Positions 43,804-51,267 of a DNA stretch of 64,000 bases are shown piece by piece. The notes below the pieces were generated by a model, which was not told the origin of the DNA, did not search any database, and saw only the letters and a program-made list of their open reading frames with translations. Numbering within the stretch: position 1 is the first letter of the stretch; each line of letters starts with the position of its first letter. The translations under genes were made by a program, and so were the position numbers. Origin of the DNA: JADJLQ01 sp034439915. Lineage in GTDB: Bacteria; Bacteroidota; Bacteroidia; Chitinophagales; Saprospiraceae. The DNA lies in contig JAWXBI010000131.1 of the NCBI GenBank assembly GCA_034439915.1, positions 8,637-72,636 of the forward strand, read 5' to 3'.

Positions 43804-44301
43804 ATGGAGAAGATACAGGTGTTTGTAACTGGAGGCACATTTGACAAAGAGTATAATTTTATAACAGGTGAATTATACTTTAAAGATACCCATTTGAAAC
43901 AAATGTTTGAGCGGGGCCGGTGTGTGCTCGATATAGACATCAAGACACTGATGATGGTAGATAGTCTCGATTTGACAGAAGAGGATACCCAAATCATTAT
44001 TCATAATTGTAAGCGCAGCCTTCACCAAAAAATAATTATTACGCATGGGACCGATCGTATGGTGGCCACCGCCAAAGCAATAGCTTCAGAAAAAATACCA
44101 GGCAAAACCATCATCCTGACCGGAGCTATGATACCATATGCCTTTGGTAATTCATCCGATGGATTCTTTAATTTGGGTGCCGCCCTTGCCTTTGTACAAA
44201 CTTTAGCTCCCGGGGTTTATCTGGCTATGAATGGGCGATACTTTAACTGGGACAAAGTCAAAAAAGATATGAAGACAGGATTTTTTGTGGAAGCGGTGTA
44301 G
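43804..44301 (+). CDS. Asparaginase N-terminal-domain protein
   Basis: 165 residues, half the size of true L-asparaginases and corresponding only to their N-terminal domain. Catalytic elements are present: Thr12 in VTGGTFDK, Thr83 and Asp84 in THGTDRM, and Lys101 in GKTIILTGAM. The C-terminal domain that completes the dimer active site is missing. Such one-domain proteins are a known separate group, so this is not a truncated gene. The start at 43804 (MEKIQVFVTGG) is chosen because the upstream 40 codons lack homology and overlap the divergent peptidase promoter. The true substrate is uncertain. Confidence 0.85.
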   Translation: MEKIQVFVTGGTFDKEYNFITGELYFKDTHLKQMFERGRCVLDIDIKTLMMVDSLDLTEEDTQIIIHNCKRSLHQKIIITHGTDRMVATAKAIASEKIPGKTIILTGAMIPYAFGNSSDGFFNLGAALAFVQTLAPGVYLAMNGRYFNWDKVKKDMKTGFFVEAV

Positions 44302-44402
44302 GGTTGGTGCGGATTTCATATAAGCAATTTTAGTAATTTAAAAAGGAGCTGAGTACCAATATTTTTTGCATTAGATATATTCTTCATATAAAAAAATTGA
44401 TG

Positions 44403-44410
44403 TACATTTG
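44403..44410 (+). promoter_or_regulatory. -7 promoter box of the OmpA-family gene
   Basis: TACATTTG is a perfect TAnnTTTG box 60 nt before the ATG at 44471. It gives an AT-rich leader of about 55 nt. No -33 element at the standard distance was found. Confidence 0.45.
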
Positions 44411-44470
44411 ATTAGTTTAACGACAATGTTCGTTTTATCATTGATATTCAATTAATTAAAACAATATAAT

Positions 44471-45934
44471 ATGAAGAATGTAATACTGATGTGTATGGTA
44501 TTGACAGTCTCATCTGCATTATTTGGCCAGGATACAAGTGCCAACGTTCAAATGACCGGTAAATCGGTCAATGGCATTTCCTTCAAACGTGCTTTTATTG
44601 ATTACAAAAGTGCAAATGCCGGCTCCATTCAAAACTTTGGTTCGTTCAGGGAATTCAGTAGCGGTTTTGAATTGGGGTATCTCAGGGATTTTACAGACAA
44701 CCTTCGATTATATATCCCACTTCGCATCGGTGTTTTTAATTTGAGCGACCAGAATGAAAATGTCACCTTCGGAGAACTTGATGCTCAGCTCCAATACCGC
44801 TTTAATACCAAAAAAGGCATTCTAAGACCTTATCTGTTATTGGGAGCCGGGGTGAATACCGAAAACCTCGATACTTTTAATGTTCAGATTCCCATGGGTG
44901 CGGGCCTGGATATCCGGATCGCAAAAAAGACTTTCGTCAATTTTCAGGCAGAATATCGATTGTCCTTGTCAGACCAACGAAATAACAATCAATTTTCTCT
45001 AGGTTTCATTCACTTTTTTGGTAAAAGCAATAAAACAACACCTGCGGAACCGAAAGTATCTCCATCCAGGATTAAAGACTCTGACGGAGATGGGGTCCAG
45101 GATGATCTTGATCTGTGTCCAACTAAATTCGGTCTGAAACAATTTGCAGGTTGTCCCGATACCGATGGTGATGGTCTCGAAGATACCCGCGACCAATGTC
45201 CGGAGATACCGGGCATAAAGGCATTGAATGGCTGTCCGGATACCGATGGAGATGGAGTGGCGGACAAAGATGACGATTGTCCCAATCTGGCAGGCACCAA
45301 AGCCAATCGGGGATGTCCATCGACTGATACTGACAATGACGGGGTCATTGATGATTTGGATGAATGCCCGACCATTGCTGGATCTCCAGCAGCTAAGGGT
45401 TGTCCTGACCGGGATGGGGATGGGGTAGCGGATCGTGCAGACAAATGCCCCAATATTGCAGGTAAATCTAAAAATGGCTGTCCGGATACCGATGGAGATG
45501 GAGTGGATGATGGAGAAGATCGCTGCCCAACTACGTTCGGCCCGGCGACCAACAAAGGATGCCCTGAAATCAAAAAAGAAGACAGTGAGATATTAAATAT
45601 TGCTATGAGGGATGTTCAGTTTGAACACAACAGCGCTAAGTTGCGATCTGATTCTTATCGCATCCTGGATCAGATATCACAAATCCTAAATCGGTATCCT
45701 GAATACAAAATAGAGATCTCAGGTCATACAGATAATACCGGCACAGCTGAATTGAATAAAAAGTTTAGTGAACAAAGGGCCAGGGCATGCCGTGATTATC
45801 TGATAAGTAAAGGGTTGACCTGGAGCAGGGTTGCCAGCAGAGGCTTTGGACAAACTAAACCAATTGCTACCAATGAAACGCCTCAGGGCAGAGCTACCAA
45901 TAGAAGGGTTGAGTTTAAACTATTCCTCGAATAA
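44471..45934 (+). CDS. OmpA family outer-membrane protein with thrombospondin type 3 repeats
   Basis: 487 residues. The signal peptide is 1-20 (ends ALFGQ). An N-terminal eight-strand-like beta domain (about 25-190) is followed by six calcium-binding TSP3 repeats at about 202-366 (DSDGDGVQDDLDLCP, DTDGDGLEDTRDQCP, DTDGDGVADKDDDCP and so on). The C-terminal OmpA domain (about 375-487) binds peptidoglycan through DVQFEHNSAKL, ISGHTDNTG, LSEQRA-type FSEQRARACRDYL and NRRVEFKL. It links the outer membrane to the wall. The TSP3 stalk is common in Bacteroidota OmpA proteins. Confidence 0.93.
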   Translation: MKNVILMCMVLTVSSALFGQDTSANVQMTGKSVNGISFKRAFIDYKSANAGSIQNFGSFREFSSGFELGYLRDFTDNLRLYIPLRIGVFNLSDQNENVTFGELDAQLQYRFNTKKGILRPYLLLGAGVNTENLDTFNVQIPMGAGLDIRIAKKTFVNFQAEYRLSLSDQRNNNQFSLGFIHFFGKSNKTTPAEPKVSPSRIKDSDGDGVQDDLDLCPTKFGLKQFAGCPDTDGDGLEDTRDQCPEIPGIKALNGCPDTDGDGVADKDDDCPNLAGTKANRGCPSTDTDNDGVIDDLDECPTIAGSPAAKGCPDRDGDGVADRADKCPNIAGKSKNGCPDTDGDGVDDGEDRCPTTFGPATNKGCPEIKKEDSEILNIAMRDVQFEHNSAKLRSDSYRILDQISQILNRYPEYKIEISGHTDNTGTAELNKKFSEQRARACRDYLISKGLTWSRVASRGFGQTKPIATNETPQGRATNRRVEFKLFLE

Positions 45935-46450
45935 ATCGGCCACAATTATAGCAAGGGCTATACCATGTTAACCCAGTTTTTGTTCCGTCCCTGAATTTAA
46001 GTATCAACCCCGTAAAGTACCTAGAAAATTTTTCTCAAGCCACTGAGGCCTGTACATAGGCAGTTCTGAATATTGGTTTACAAACTTCGGCCAGAAAATG
46101 TTATAAATCCTTCTATCCCAAAGAGATTTACTATAGGTAAAAACACCTAAGGGTAAATACGGTGTGCTGTAGGTAGGCCCGGTGATACATAAGGTTTTTT
46201 TATCTAATTAAAAGTTGTGTAAATCAGACCAGTTCAGATCATAAAAGAGATTGATTTGTAAAGGTGTTCAGAGAGAACATTCAGAGGTGGCACTCCCTAC
46301 AGAAATTTTTTGTCATTCATTCTATAGATACAAGAAGTGTGTAATACAACGATCCCAGTACCATGTTAATTTCTCACCAAATTGGACTAAATAAAAAAAG
46401 CCTGAAAGAAAAATCCTTTCAGGCTTGAGTATGAATTTATTTTTTTGGGG
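45935..46450. other. 516-bp gene-free tract between the OmpA and DUF1573 genes
   Basis: No reading frame with family features on either strand. Three things stand out. TACCATGTTAA is repeated exactly at 45961-45971 and 46359-46369. A near-repeat AGGTAAAAAC (46135-46144) / GGGTAAATAC (46151-46160) has period 16. A small palindrome, TGTTC-AGAGA-GAACA, lies near 46264-46278. The right end holds the DUF1573 terminator. It could be a leader RNA, an sRNA locus or a decayed element; sequence alone does not decide. Confidence 0.5.
46393..46426 (-). terminator. Intrinsic terminator of the DUF1573 gene
   Basis: On the minus strand AAGCCTGAAAG pairs with CTTTCAGGCTT (11 bp perfect, 46426-46416 with 46408-46398) around a 7-nt loop and is followed by a T run (A run at 46393-46399). 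It is strong and correctly placed 25 nt after the stop. Confidence 0.88.
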
Positions 46451-46924
46451 CTAGTTGTTTCCTATAGGGGCTTTTTTAGCCGGGGTAAGTACATTGGCTT
46501 GTTTGGTAGGAACTGTTTCTTCAAGAGGTTTAGCTTTAATATTTCCTTTGACCTGAATAACGTGATTCACTCCTTCTTCATTCGTAGTAACCGTAACCGT
46601 TTTCATGATTTGTCCAATGCGGTCTGTGGCATAATGGATTTCAATTTCACTGGTTTCACCTGGCATGATTGGTTCTTTTGGCCAGATCGGAACGGTACAA
46701 CCACAACTTCCCTGAGCATTTTTTATAATTAAAGGCTCTGTACCGGTATTTGTGAATTTTATTTTTCTTACCGGATCTGCATTTTGCATGATTTCTCCAT
46801 AATCAACCACATCACTGGAGAGCGTCATTACCGGTCCGCTTTTGGCCTCTGCAGGTGCGGTCTGGGCATTCACTATACCACCGAACAATAGTATTGCCAC
46901 GGCAAAAAGAATTTTTTTCATCAT
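46451..46924 (-). CDS. DUF1573 domain protein (secreted)
   Basis: 157 residues from the ATG at 46924 (MMKKILFAVAILLFGG); longer frames add 16 residues of non-signal sequence upstream. The signal peptide ends near NAQT. The mature part is one DUF1573 immunoglobulin-like domain: DYGEIMQNADPVRKIKFTNTG, then LIIKNAQGSCGCTVPIWP with the conserved SCGCT pair, and IEIHYATDRIGQIMKTVTV. These proteins are abundant and periplasmic or outer-surface in Bacteroidota; function unknown. Its promoter (TTTG, 20 nt, TAAATTTG on the minus strand) is clear. Confidence 0.9.
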   Translation of the reverse strand: MMKKILFAVAILLFGGIVNAQTAPAEAKSGPVMTLSSDVVDYGEIMQNADPVRKIKFTNTGTEPLIIKNAQGSCGCTVPIWPKEPIMPGETSEIEIHYATDRIGQIMKTVTVTTNEEGVNHVIQVKGNIKAKPLEETVPTKQANVLTPAKKAPIGNN

Positions 46925-46941
46925 TTTGTATTTATTACTTA

Positions 46942-46973
46942 CAAATTTAATGATTTGATCAATCAAAAGCAAA
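46942..46973 (-). promoter_or_regulatory. Promoter of the DUF1573 gene
   Basis: Minus strand: TTTG (46973-46970) as -33 element, 20 nt, then a perfect TAAATTTG (46949-46942) as -7 element. The ATG at 46924 lies 17 nt beyond. Spacing and both boxes match the Bacteroidota consensus, making it one of the best promoters in the window. Confidence 0.68.
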
Positions 46974-47053
46974 TACCACAGATTTATTCTGTTAACTGCC
47001 TGTTAATCTTTACGTGACCCGGATCAGGCAATTTACGGTTGGGTATATCCCAG

Positions 47054-47228
47054 GTGTGGATGACAAATTGCAGGTTTTGGTTTTTTTTTACAAGACCTGG
47101 AAACCCGCCTGTCGGCGGACAGGGTTTGAAACCTCATTAAACCAACTAAAAACCCTGTCCGACATGGCCAGGCGGGCTTCCAGATCTCGTTTTATTCAAA
47201 TTCTTTAAACCTGCAATTTGTCATACAC
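47054..47228. repeat. 175-bp nested inverted repeat (hairpin element)
   Basis: Three pairs of arms are nested around one centre. Outer: GTGT (47054-47057), a 2-nt bulge, then an 18-bp perfect arm (47060-47077) matching 47207-47224 and ACAC at 47225-47228. Middle: CTGGAAACCCGCCTG (47097-47111) against CAGGCGGGCTTCCAG (47169-47183), 14 of 15 pairs. Inner: CGGACAGGGTTT (47116-47127) against AAACCCTGTCCG (47150-47161), perfect. There is no coding capacity. It lies in the gap between two divergent genes. The organisation suggests a miniature mobile element or a folded RNA or DNA structure rather than a terminator. Confidence 0.85.
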
Positions 47229-47298
47229 TCTATCCCAGGCCATCAAAATGTAATTTGATTCAAAATCGTATCTTGGTTGCTGAATTAAAACCAATCAG

Positions 47299-49695
47299 AT
47301 GAATATGGATACTCTTCCCTTGGAGATTGGTCCGGATTTGGATTTTCCTGGATCGTCCATGGAAGCGAAAATTCTGAGGGATTATTGGATAGCCCTCGTA
47401 AGCCGCGAAGTCAGTCTGCTTGGTAGAAGGGATGTACTCAGCGGAAAGGGCAAATTTGGAATATTTGGCGATGGCAAGGAAATAGCGCAAACCGCTTTAT
47501 CCCATTATATTCTCCCCGGTGATTTTAGGTCCGGTTATTACCGTGATCAGACCATTATGTTTGCCCTGGGCATTTGTTCGATTGCTGAATTTTTTGGACA
47601 AATGTATTCCGATTCCCACCATGACCCGTTTTCAGGAGGCCGACAAATGAACAATCATTTCGCCACGCCTTTTATTCATACAGATGGAACATGGACGCTG
47701 CACCGCGATCGATTTAATGTAGTTTCCGATGTTTCCTGTGTAGCCGGACAGGTTGGACGCGCTTTGGGCTTGGCACAAGCATCAACAATATATAAATCTA
47801 ATCAGCAGTTAAAAGGCACCGTCTTTTCAGATGAAGGTAAAGAAATAACCTTCTGTACCATAGGTGATGGTGGTACATCTGAAGGCGCTTTTTGGGAAAC
47901 CATGAATGCGGCTGCCGTCATGCAGGTACCCCTGGTCATGATCGTATGGGATGATGGTTATGGGATCTCTGTACCCGTCGGCCTTCAGACTGTAAAAGCC
48001 TCGGTCAGCAAAGCATTGGAGGGGTTTATTGGGGAAAAACCGGGCGAAGGCATCCAGATTTTTACCGTTAATGGATGGGACTATCCTGAACTCTGTAAGA
48101 TATTTGAAAAAGCAACGTATATCACCAGGCAATATTCCACTCCTACCCTGGTTCATGTACAGGAAATGACCCAGCCCCAGGGCCATTCCACCTCAGGCTC
48201 GCATGAAAGGTATAAAACCAAAGCACGCCTGGATTGGGAAAAAACCCATGATGGAATTCAAATCATGAGGACCTGGTTATTGGATATCGGTGTATTGTCT
48301 GTCTCCAGGGACGAAGAACTCAGAAATAAAGCCAAAGAATATGTCAAACGGGAGCGAGATCTGGCTTTGTCAAGAGCCTTTGACAGTACCAAAAAAGAAG
48401 TGGAGTCCCTCGTGAAATTATTGGAGGAGATTACCGTGTCCAGACCTTATCATGCGGCCAGGATCCAACAACACATCAGTGACCTCAGGTCCTTGAGAGA
48501 GCCGGAATCCAGTGATCTGGTGCGAAGTGTAAGACAATTGTTCATCAGTCTTCCGGACAATGAAAAAGATCCGGTTTGGCAGAGCCTGAGGACCTGGTTG
48601 GATGATAAATACCAAACTGCCAACATTCGGTTTCACACCCACCTGACCAGTGAGACAGCTCAGGCGGCATTGAAAGTAAGCCCGGTTGCTCCGATATACT
48701 CTGAACATTCGCCCCTCTTGAGTGGATATAAAATCCTCAATCATTATTTTGACAGATTATTTCAATCCGACCCCAGAGTCTATGCTTTTGGGGAGGATGT
48801 GGGAAAGATCGGCGATGTCAACCAGGGATTTGCCGGTTTACAAGCCAAATTCGGAGAAGATCGGATATTCGATACGGGTATCAGGGAGTGGTCTATTATT
48901 GGTCAGGCCATCGGTATGTCCATGCGGGGACTGAAACCAATCGCAGAAGTCCAATATCTGGATTATCTGATTTATGCCTTATCCCCGTTGTCGGATGATG
49001 TGGCATGTCTGAGGTACCGTAGTAATGGGATACAGTGTGCCCCGCTTATTATCCGTACCCGGGGCCACCGGCTGGAGGGCATTTGGCATTCAGGCTCTCC
49101 AATGGGTATGATGTTGCATTCGCTCCGGGGCATCCATATAATCGTTCCGCGCAATATGGTTCAGGCTGCTGGTTTTTATCAAACCATGATCCAATCGGAT
49201 GATCCTGCTATTATCGTCGAGTCTCTTAATGGTTACCGCCTAAAAGAAAAATTACCGGATAATATAGGGAGCTATTGTTTTGCCCTGGGCATTCCCGAAA
49301 TAATCATTCCAGGCGACGATGTGACCCTGGTGACCTATGGATCCTGCGTTCGTATTGCAGAACAAGCCATCGAGCTTGTTGCAGATCACGGTATTACAGT
49401 GGAACTTATGGATATCCAGACCTTGTTGCCTTTTGATGTGGAACACCGCATCGTACAATCAGTAAAAAAAACCAACAGGATACTGTTTTTGGATGAAGAT
49501 GTACCCGGGGGAGCAACGGCATTCATGCTGAGAGAAGTATTGGAAGTCCAGGGTGGTTACCATTATCTTGATGCAGCCCCCATCTGCCTTTCAGGGGCAC
49601 CGCATCGCACGCCTTACGGATCTGACGGTGACTATTTTTCGAAGCCCAATGTGGAAGATGTGGCAGAAGCTATTTTAAACCTGGCCAGATCCTGA
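47299..49695 (+). CDS. 2-oxoacid dehydrogenase E1, alpha and beta subunits fused (branched-chain type)
   Basis: Thiamine diphosphate-dependent decarboxylase of a 2-oxoacid dehydrogenase complex, probably for branched-chain 2-oxoacids. 798 residues. The alpha half (about 40-400) has the TPP motif GDGGTSEGAFWE (GDG at 189-191) and, 26 residues on, DD (VWDDGYGIS, 218-219) where classic E1 has NN. The beta half (about 465-798) has FGEDVGKIGDVNQGF, GIREWSIIGQAIGMS, and LLPFDVE followed by GAPHRTPYG-type ends. Two subunits in one chain is common in Bacteroidota. E2 and E3 are not in the window. Confidence 0.9.
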   Translation: MNMDTLPLEIGPDLDFPGSSMEAKILRDYWIALVSREVSLLGRRDVLSGKGKFGIFGDGKEIAQTALSHYILPGDFRSGYYRDQTIMFALGICSIAEFFGQMYSDSHHDPFSGGRQMNNHFATPFIHTDGTWTLHRDRFNVVSDVSCVAGQVGRALGLAQASTIYKSNQQLKGTVFSDEGKEITFCTIGDGGTSEGAFWETMNAAAVMQVPLVMIVWDDGYGISVPVGLQTVKASVSKALEGFIGEKPGEGIQIFTVNGWDYPELCKIFEKATYITRQYSTPTLVHVQEMTQPQGHSTSGSHERYKTKARLDWEKTHDGIQIMRTWLLDIGVLSVSRDEELRNKAKEYVKRERDLALSRAFDSTKKEVESLVKLLEEITVSRPYHAARIQQHISDLRSLREPESSDLVRSVRQLFISLPDNEKDPVWQSLRTWLDDKYQTANIRFHTHLTSETAQAALKVSPVAPIYSEHSPLLSGYKILNHYFDRLFQSDPRVYAFGEDVGKIGDVNQGFAGLQAKFGEDRIFDTGIREWSIIGQAIGMSMRGLKPIAEVQYLDYLIYALSPLSDDVACLRYRSNGIQCAPLIIRTRGHRLEGIWHSGSPMGMMLHSLRGIHIIVPRNMVQAAGFYQTMIQSDDPAIIVESLNGYRLKEKLPDNIGSYCFALGIPEIIIPGDDVTLVTYGSCVRIAEQAIELVADHGITVELMDIQTLLPFDVEHRIVQSVKKTNRILFLDEDVPGGATAFMLREVLEVQGGYHYLDAAPICLSGAPHRTPYGSDGDYFSKPNVEDVAEAILNLARS

Positions 49696-49717
49696 AGAGG
49701 GGCTTCATATTAAATAA

Positions 49718-49748
49718 TTTTGTAATATAATTGAAGCAATTATCTTTG
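49718..49748 (+). promoter_or_regulatory. Promoter of the mannosyltransferase gene
   Basis: TTTTG at 49718-49722 (-33), 18 nt, then a perfect TATCTTTG at 49741-49748 (-7). The ATG at 49765 is 16 nt beyond. A second perfect box, TAATTTTG, at 49715-49722 overlaps the -33 element, so two overlapping promoters are possible. Confidence 0.62.
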
Positions 49749-49764
49749 ATACTTTTTGAGACCA

Positions 49765-50478
49765 ATGGTGCCAAAATCAATAGTAATTATCCCTACCTAT
49801 AATGAGAAGGAAAATATCCGGCAGATAATTACTGAGGTTTTGTCTTTGGATCCTAATATCGATATCCTGGTTGTGGACGATGGGTCACCGGATGGAACCG
49901 CAGATATAGTGCGGTCCCTGCAATCTGAACAACCCCGTATCCATTTAATTACCCGCCAGGGTAAATTGGGCCTGGGTACTGCATATATCACCGGGTTTAA
50001 ATGGGGTCTCCATCGTCAATATGAATATTTAATTGAAATGGATGCTGACTTTTCTCACCCTCCGATTAAAGTATTGGAACTCATCGGGGCCTGTGAGCAA
50101 GATGCAGATGTAGCAGTAGGATCAAGGTATGTTAAAGGTGGAAAGGTGACGGATTGGCCCTGGGACAGACTGTTTTTATCCTATGGAGCATCTTGGTATG
50201 TGCGCCTGATTACCAGCATGCCGGTCAAAGATCCAACCGCCGGTTTTGTTTGTTACCACAGAAAGGTTTTGGAAACCCTGGATTTGGATGGCATTCGATT
50301 TGTCGGTTATGCTTTTCAGATTGAAATGAAATATAAATCCTGGTGTAAGGGATTTAAAATCAAAGAGGTTCCTATCACATTTACTGACCGGATAGCCGGT
50401 ACTTCCAAGATGCACGGAGGTATCATCAAGGAGGCGGCTTTGGGAGTCATCCAATTAAGGTTGAATCGCCCCTCCTGA
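49765..50478 (+). CDS. Polyprenol monophosphomannose synthase (DPM1-type GT2)
   Basis: Transfers a sugar, usually mannose from GDP-mannose, to a polyprenyl phosphate, making a lipid-linked donor for envelope glycosylation. 237 residues from the ATG at 49765; the TTG three codons earlier is less likely. Motifs are IIPTYNEKENI, VDDGSPDGTA (37-46), the metal-binding DADFSHPP, and the acceptor-side GSRYVKGG and FTDRIAGTSKM. There is no C-terminal membrane domain, as in the soluble DPM1 class. Confidence 0.92.
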   Translation: MVPKSIVIIPTYNEKENIRQIITEVLSLDPNIDILVVDDGSPDGTADIVRSLQSEQPRIHLITRQGKLGLGTAYITGFKWGLHRQYEYLIEMDADFSHPPIKVLELIGACEQDADVAVGSRYVKGGKVTDWPWDRLFLSYGASWYVRLITSMPVKDPTAGFVCYHRKVLETLDLDGIRFVGYAFQIEMKYKSWCKGFKIKEVPITFTDRIAGTSKMHGGIIKEAALGVIQLRLNRPS

Positions 50479-50720
50479 GCAAGTATACGTTTTCACTTTA
50501 AGTTGGGAATTCCAGGAAAACTTCAGGTATTTGCCTGAAAAAAAACTTATAAAATTTATTAATATATAATATATTAAATATAAATATAATGTTTATATTT
50601 ATGTATTAGTTCTGTTTAGCTAATTTTAAAGAGACTCAGATTAATTCTATAATGTATAATAATGCTGATTACAAAAGTGTAACACATAGCAGAAAAATAA
50701 TAAATGTAAAAATATTTTAA
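50479..50720. other. AT-rich gene-free region upstream of the dcw cluster
   Basis: No gene. It contains a short inverted repeat TTCAGG/CCTGAA (50522-50539) without a T run on the + strand. A perfect AT palindrome follows, ATAAATATAA-TGT-TTATATTTAT (50580-50602). Long A+T runs continue to the MraZ operator. The region probably gives flexible or easily melted DNA ahead of the mraZ promoter. No DnaA-box cluster is seen. Confidence 0.5.
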
Positions 50721-50726
50721 AAAAAG

Positions 50727-50759
50727 TGGGTAGAAGTGGTAAAAAATGGGAGACTTGGT
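50727..50759 (+). promoter_or_regulatory. Candidate MraZ operator (TGGK repeats)
   Basis: TGGG at 50727, TGGT at 50737, TGGG at 50747 and TGGT at 50756: three copies in exact 10-bp register and a fourth one base early. Direct TGGG-type repeats one helical turn apart directly upstream of mraZ are the known binding pattern of MraZ in E. coli and, in variant form, in Mycoplasma. The sites abut the -7 box, so occupancy should block RNA polymerase. Confidence 0.72.
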
Positions 50760-50760
50760 A

Positions 50761-50768
50761 TATATTTG
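50761..50768 (+). promoter_or_regulatory. -7 promoter box of mraZ / dcw operon
   Basis: TATATTTG matches TAnnTTTG exactly, one base after the last TGGK repeat and 19 nt before the GTG start. The leader would be about 13 nt. The region where a -33 element belongs is occupied by the TGGK repeats. Confidence 0.6.
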
Positions 50769-50787
50769 AAGTATAAACCAATAGAGA

Positions 50788-51267
50788 GTGTCCCGTTTTA
50801 CAGGCGAATATCAGAGTACAATCGATGATAAAGGCAGGATAAAACTTCCAGCCAACCTGGTCAGGCAAATGACAGAACAGGGCATCGCTCTCCATTTTGT
50901 TTTAAACAGGGGCTTCGAAAAATGCCTGATGTTGTATCCCAAAATCGTATGGGACCAGAAAGCTTCTGAAGTAGACCGCCTGAATGTCTACGACCCCACC
51001 CAAAGGCAATTTATCCGATATTTTTACCGGGGTGCGACGCTGGTTACTGCAGATACCGCAGACCGGATATTGATTCCGAAAAATTTATTAGACCACGCAA
51101 ATTTTGAAAAGGATATCATTCTGTTTGCCTATCTCAATCAAATCGAGTTATGGGATGCAAAAGGATATTCTGCTGAACTGGCAAATGAGCCGGATCAGTT
51201 TTCCGAACTGGCAGCCCGGGTTTTTGGGAATGCCGGATCATTGACAGCAACTAATGTCAACGGTTAA
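50788..51267 (+). CDS. mraZ: Transcriptional regulator MraZ
   Basis: DNA-binding ring-forming repressor of the division and cell-wall cluster. 159 residues in two SpoVT-AbrB-like halves: FTGEYQSTIDDKGRIKLPA near the N-terminus and LVTADTADRILIPKNLLDHA in the middle. The start is GTG (50788); no ATG is available ahead of the conserved FTGEY. The last base of TAA is the first of the rsmH ATG. It probably represses its own operon through the TGGK repeats just upstream. Confidence 0.95.
   Translation: MSRFTGEYQSTIDDKGRIKLPANLVRQMTEQGIALHFVLNRGFEKCLMLYPKIVWDQKASEVDRLNVYDPTQRQFIRYFYRGATLVTADTADRILIPKNLLDHANFEKDIILFAYLNQIELWDAKGYSAELANEPDQFSELAARVFGNAGSLTATNVNG

Noticed and set aside
45072..45570. 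Regularly spaced GATGGxGATGG-like DNA repeats, considered as a CRISPR or satellite array
   Set aside because: They are in frame and encode calcium-binding TSP3 repeats of the OmpA protein; spacers are coding and not unique sequences.
45010..45573. 187-codon minus-strand frame opposite the OmpA TSP3 repeats
   Set aside because: Its repetitive Pro/Ser-rich text (SPSVSGQP) is only the complement of the repeated GAxGGxGA codons of the sense repeats.
50522..50539. Hairpin TTCAGG/CCTGAA as terminator of the mannosyltransferase gene
   Set aside because: The stem has only 6 bp and is followed by A rather than T on the coding strand.
50540..50720. AT-rich tract considered as a replication origin
   Set aside because: No DnaA-box cluster and no dnaA, dnaN or parAB genes nearby; promoter-proximal AT-rich DNA is sufficient.
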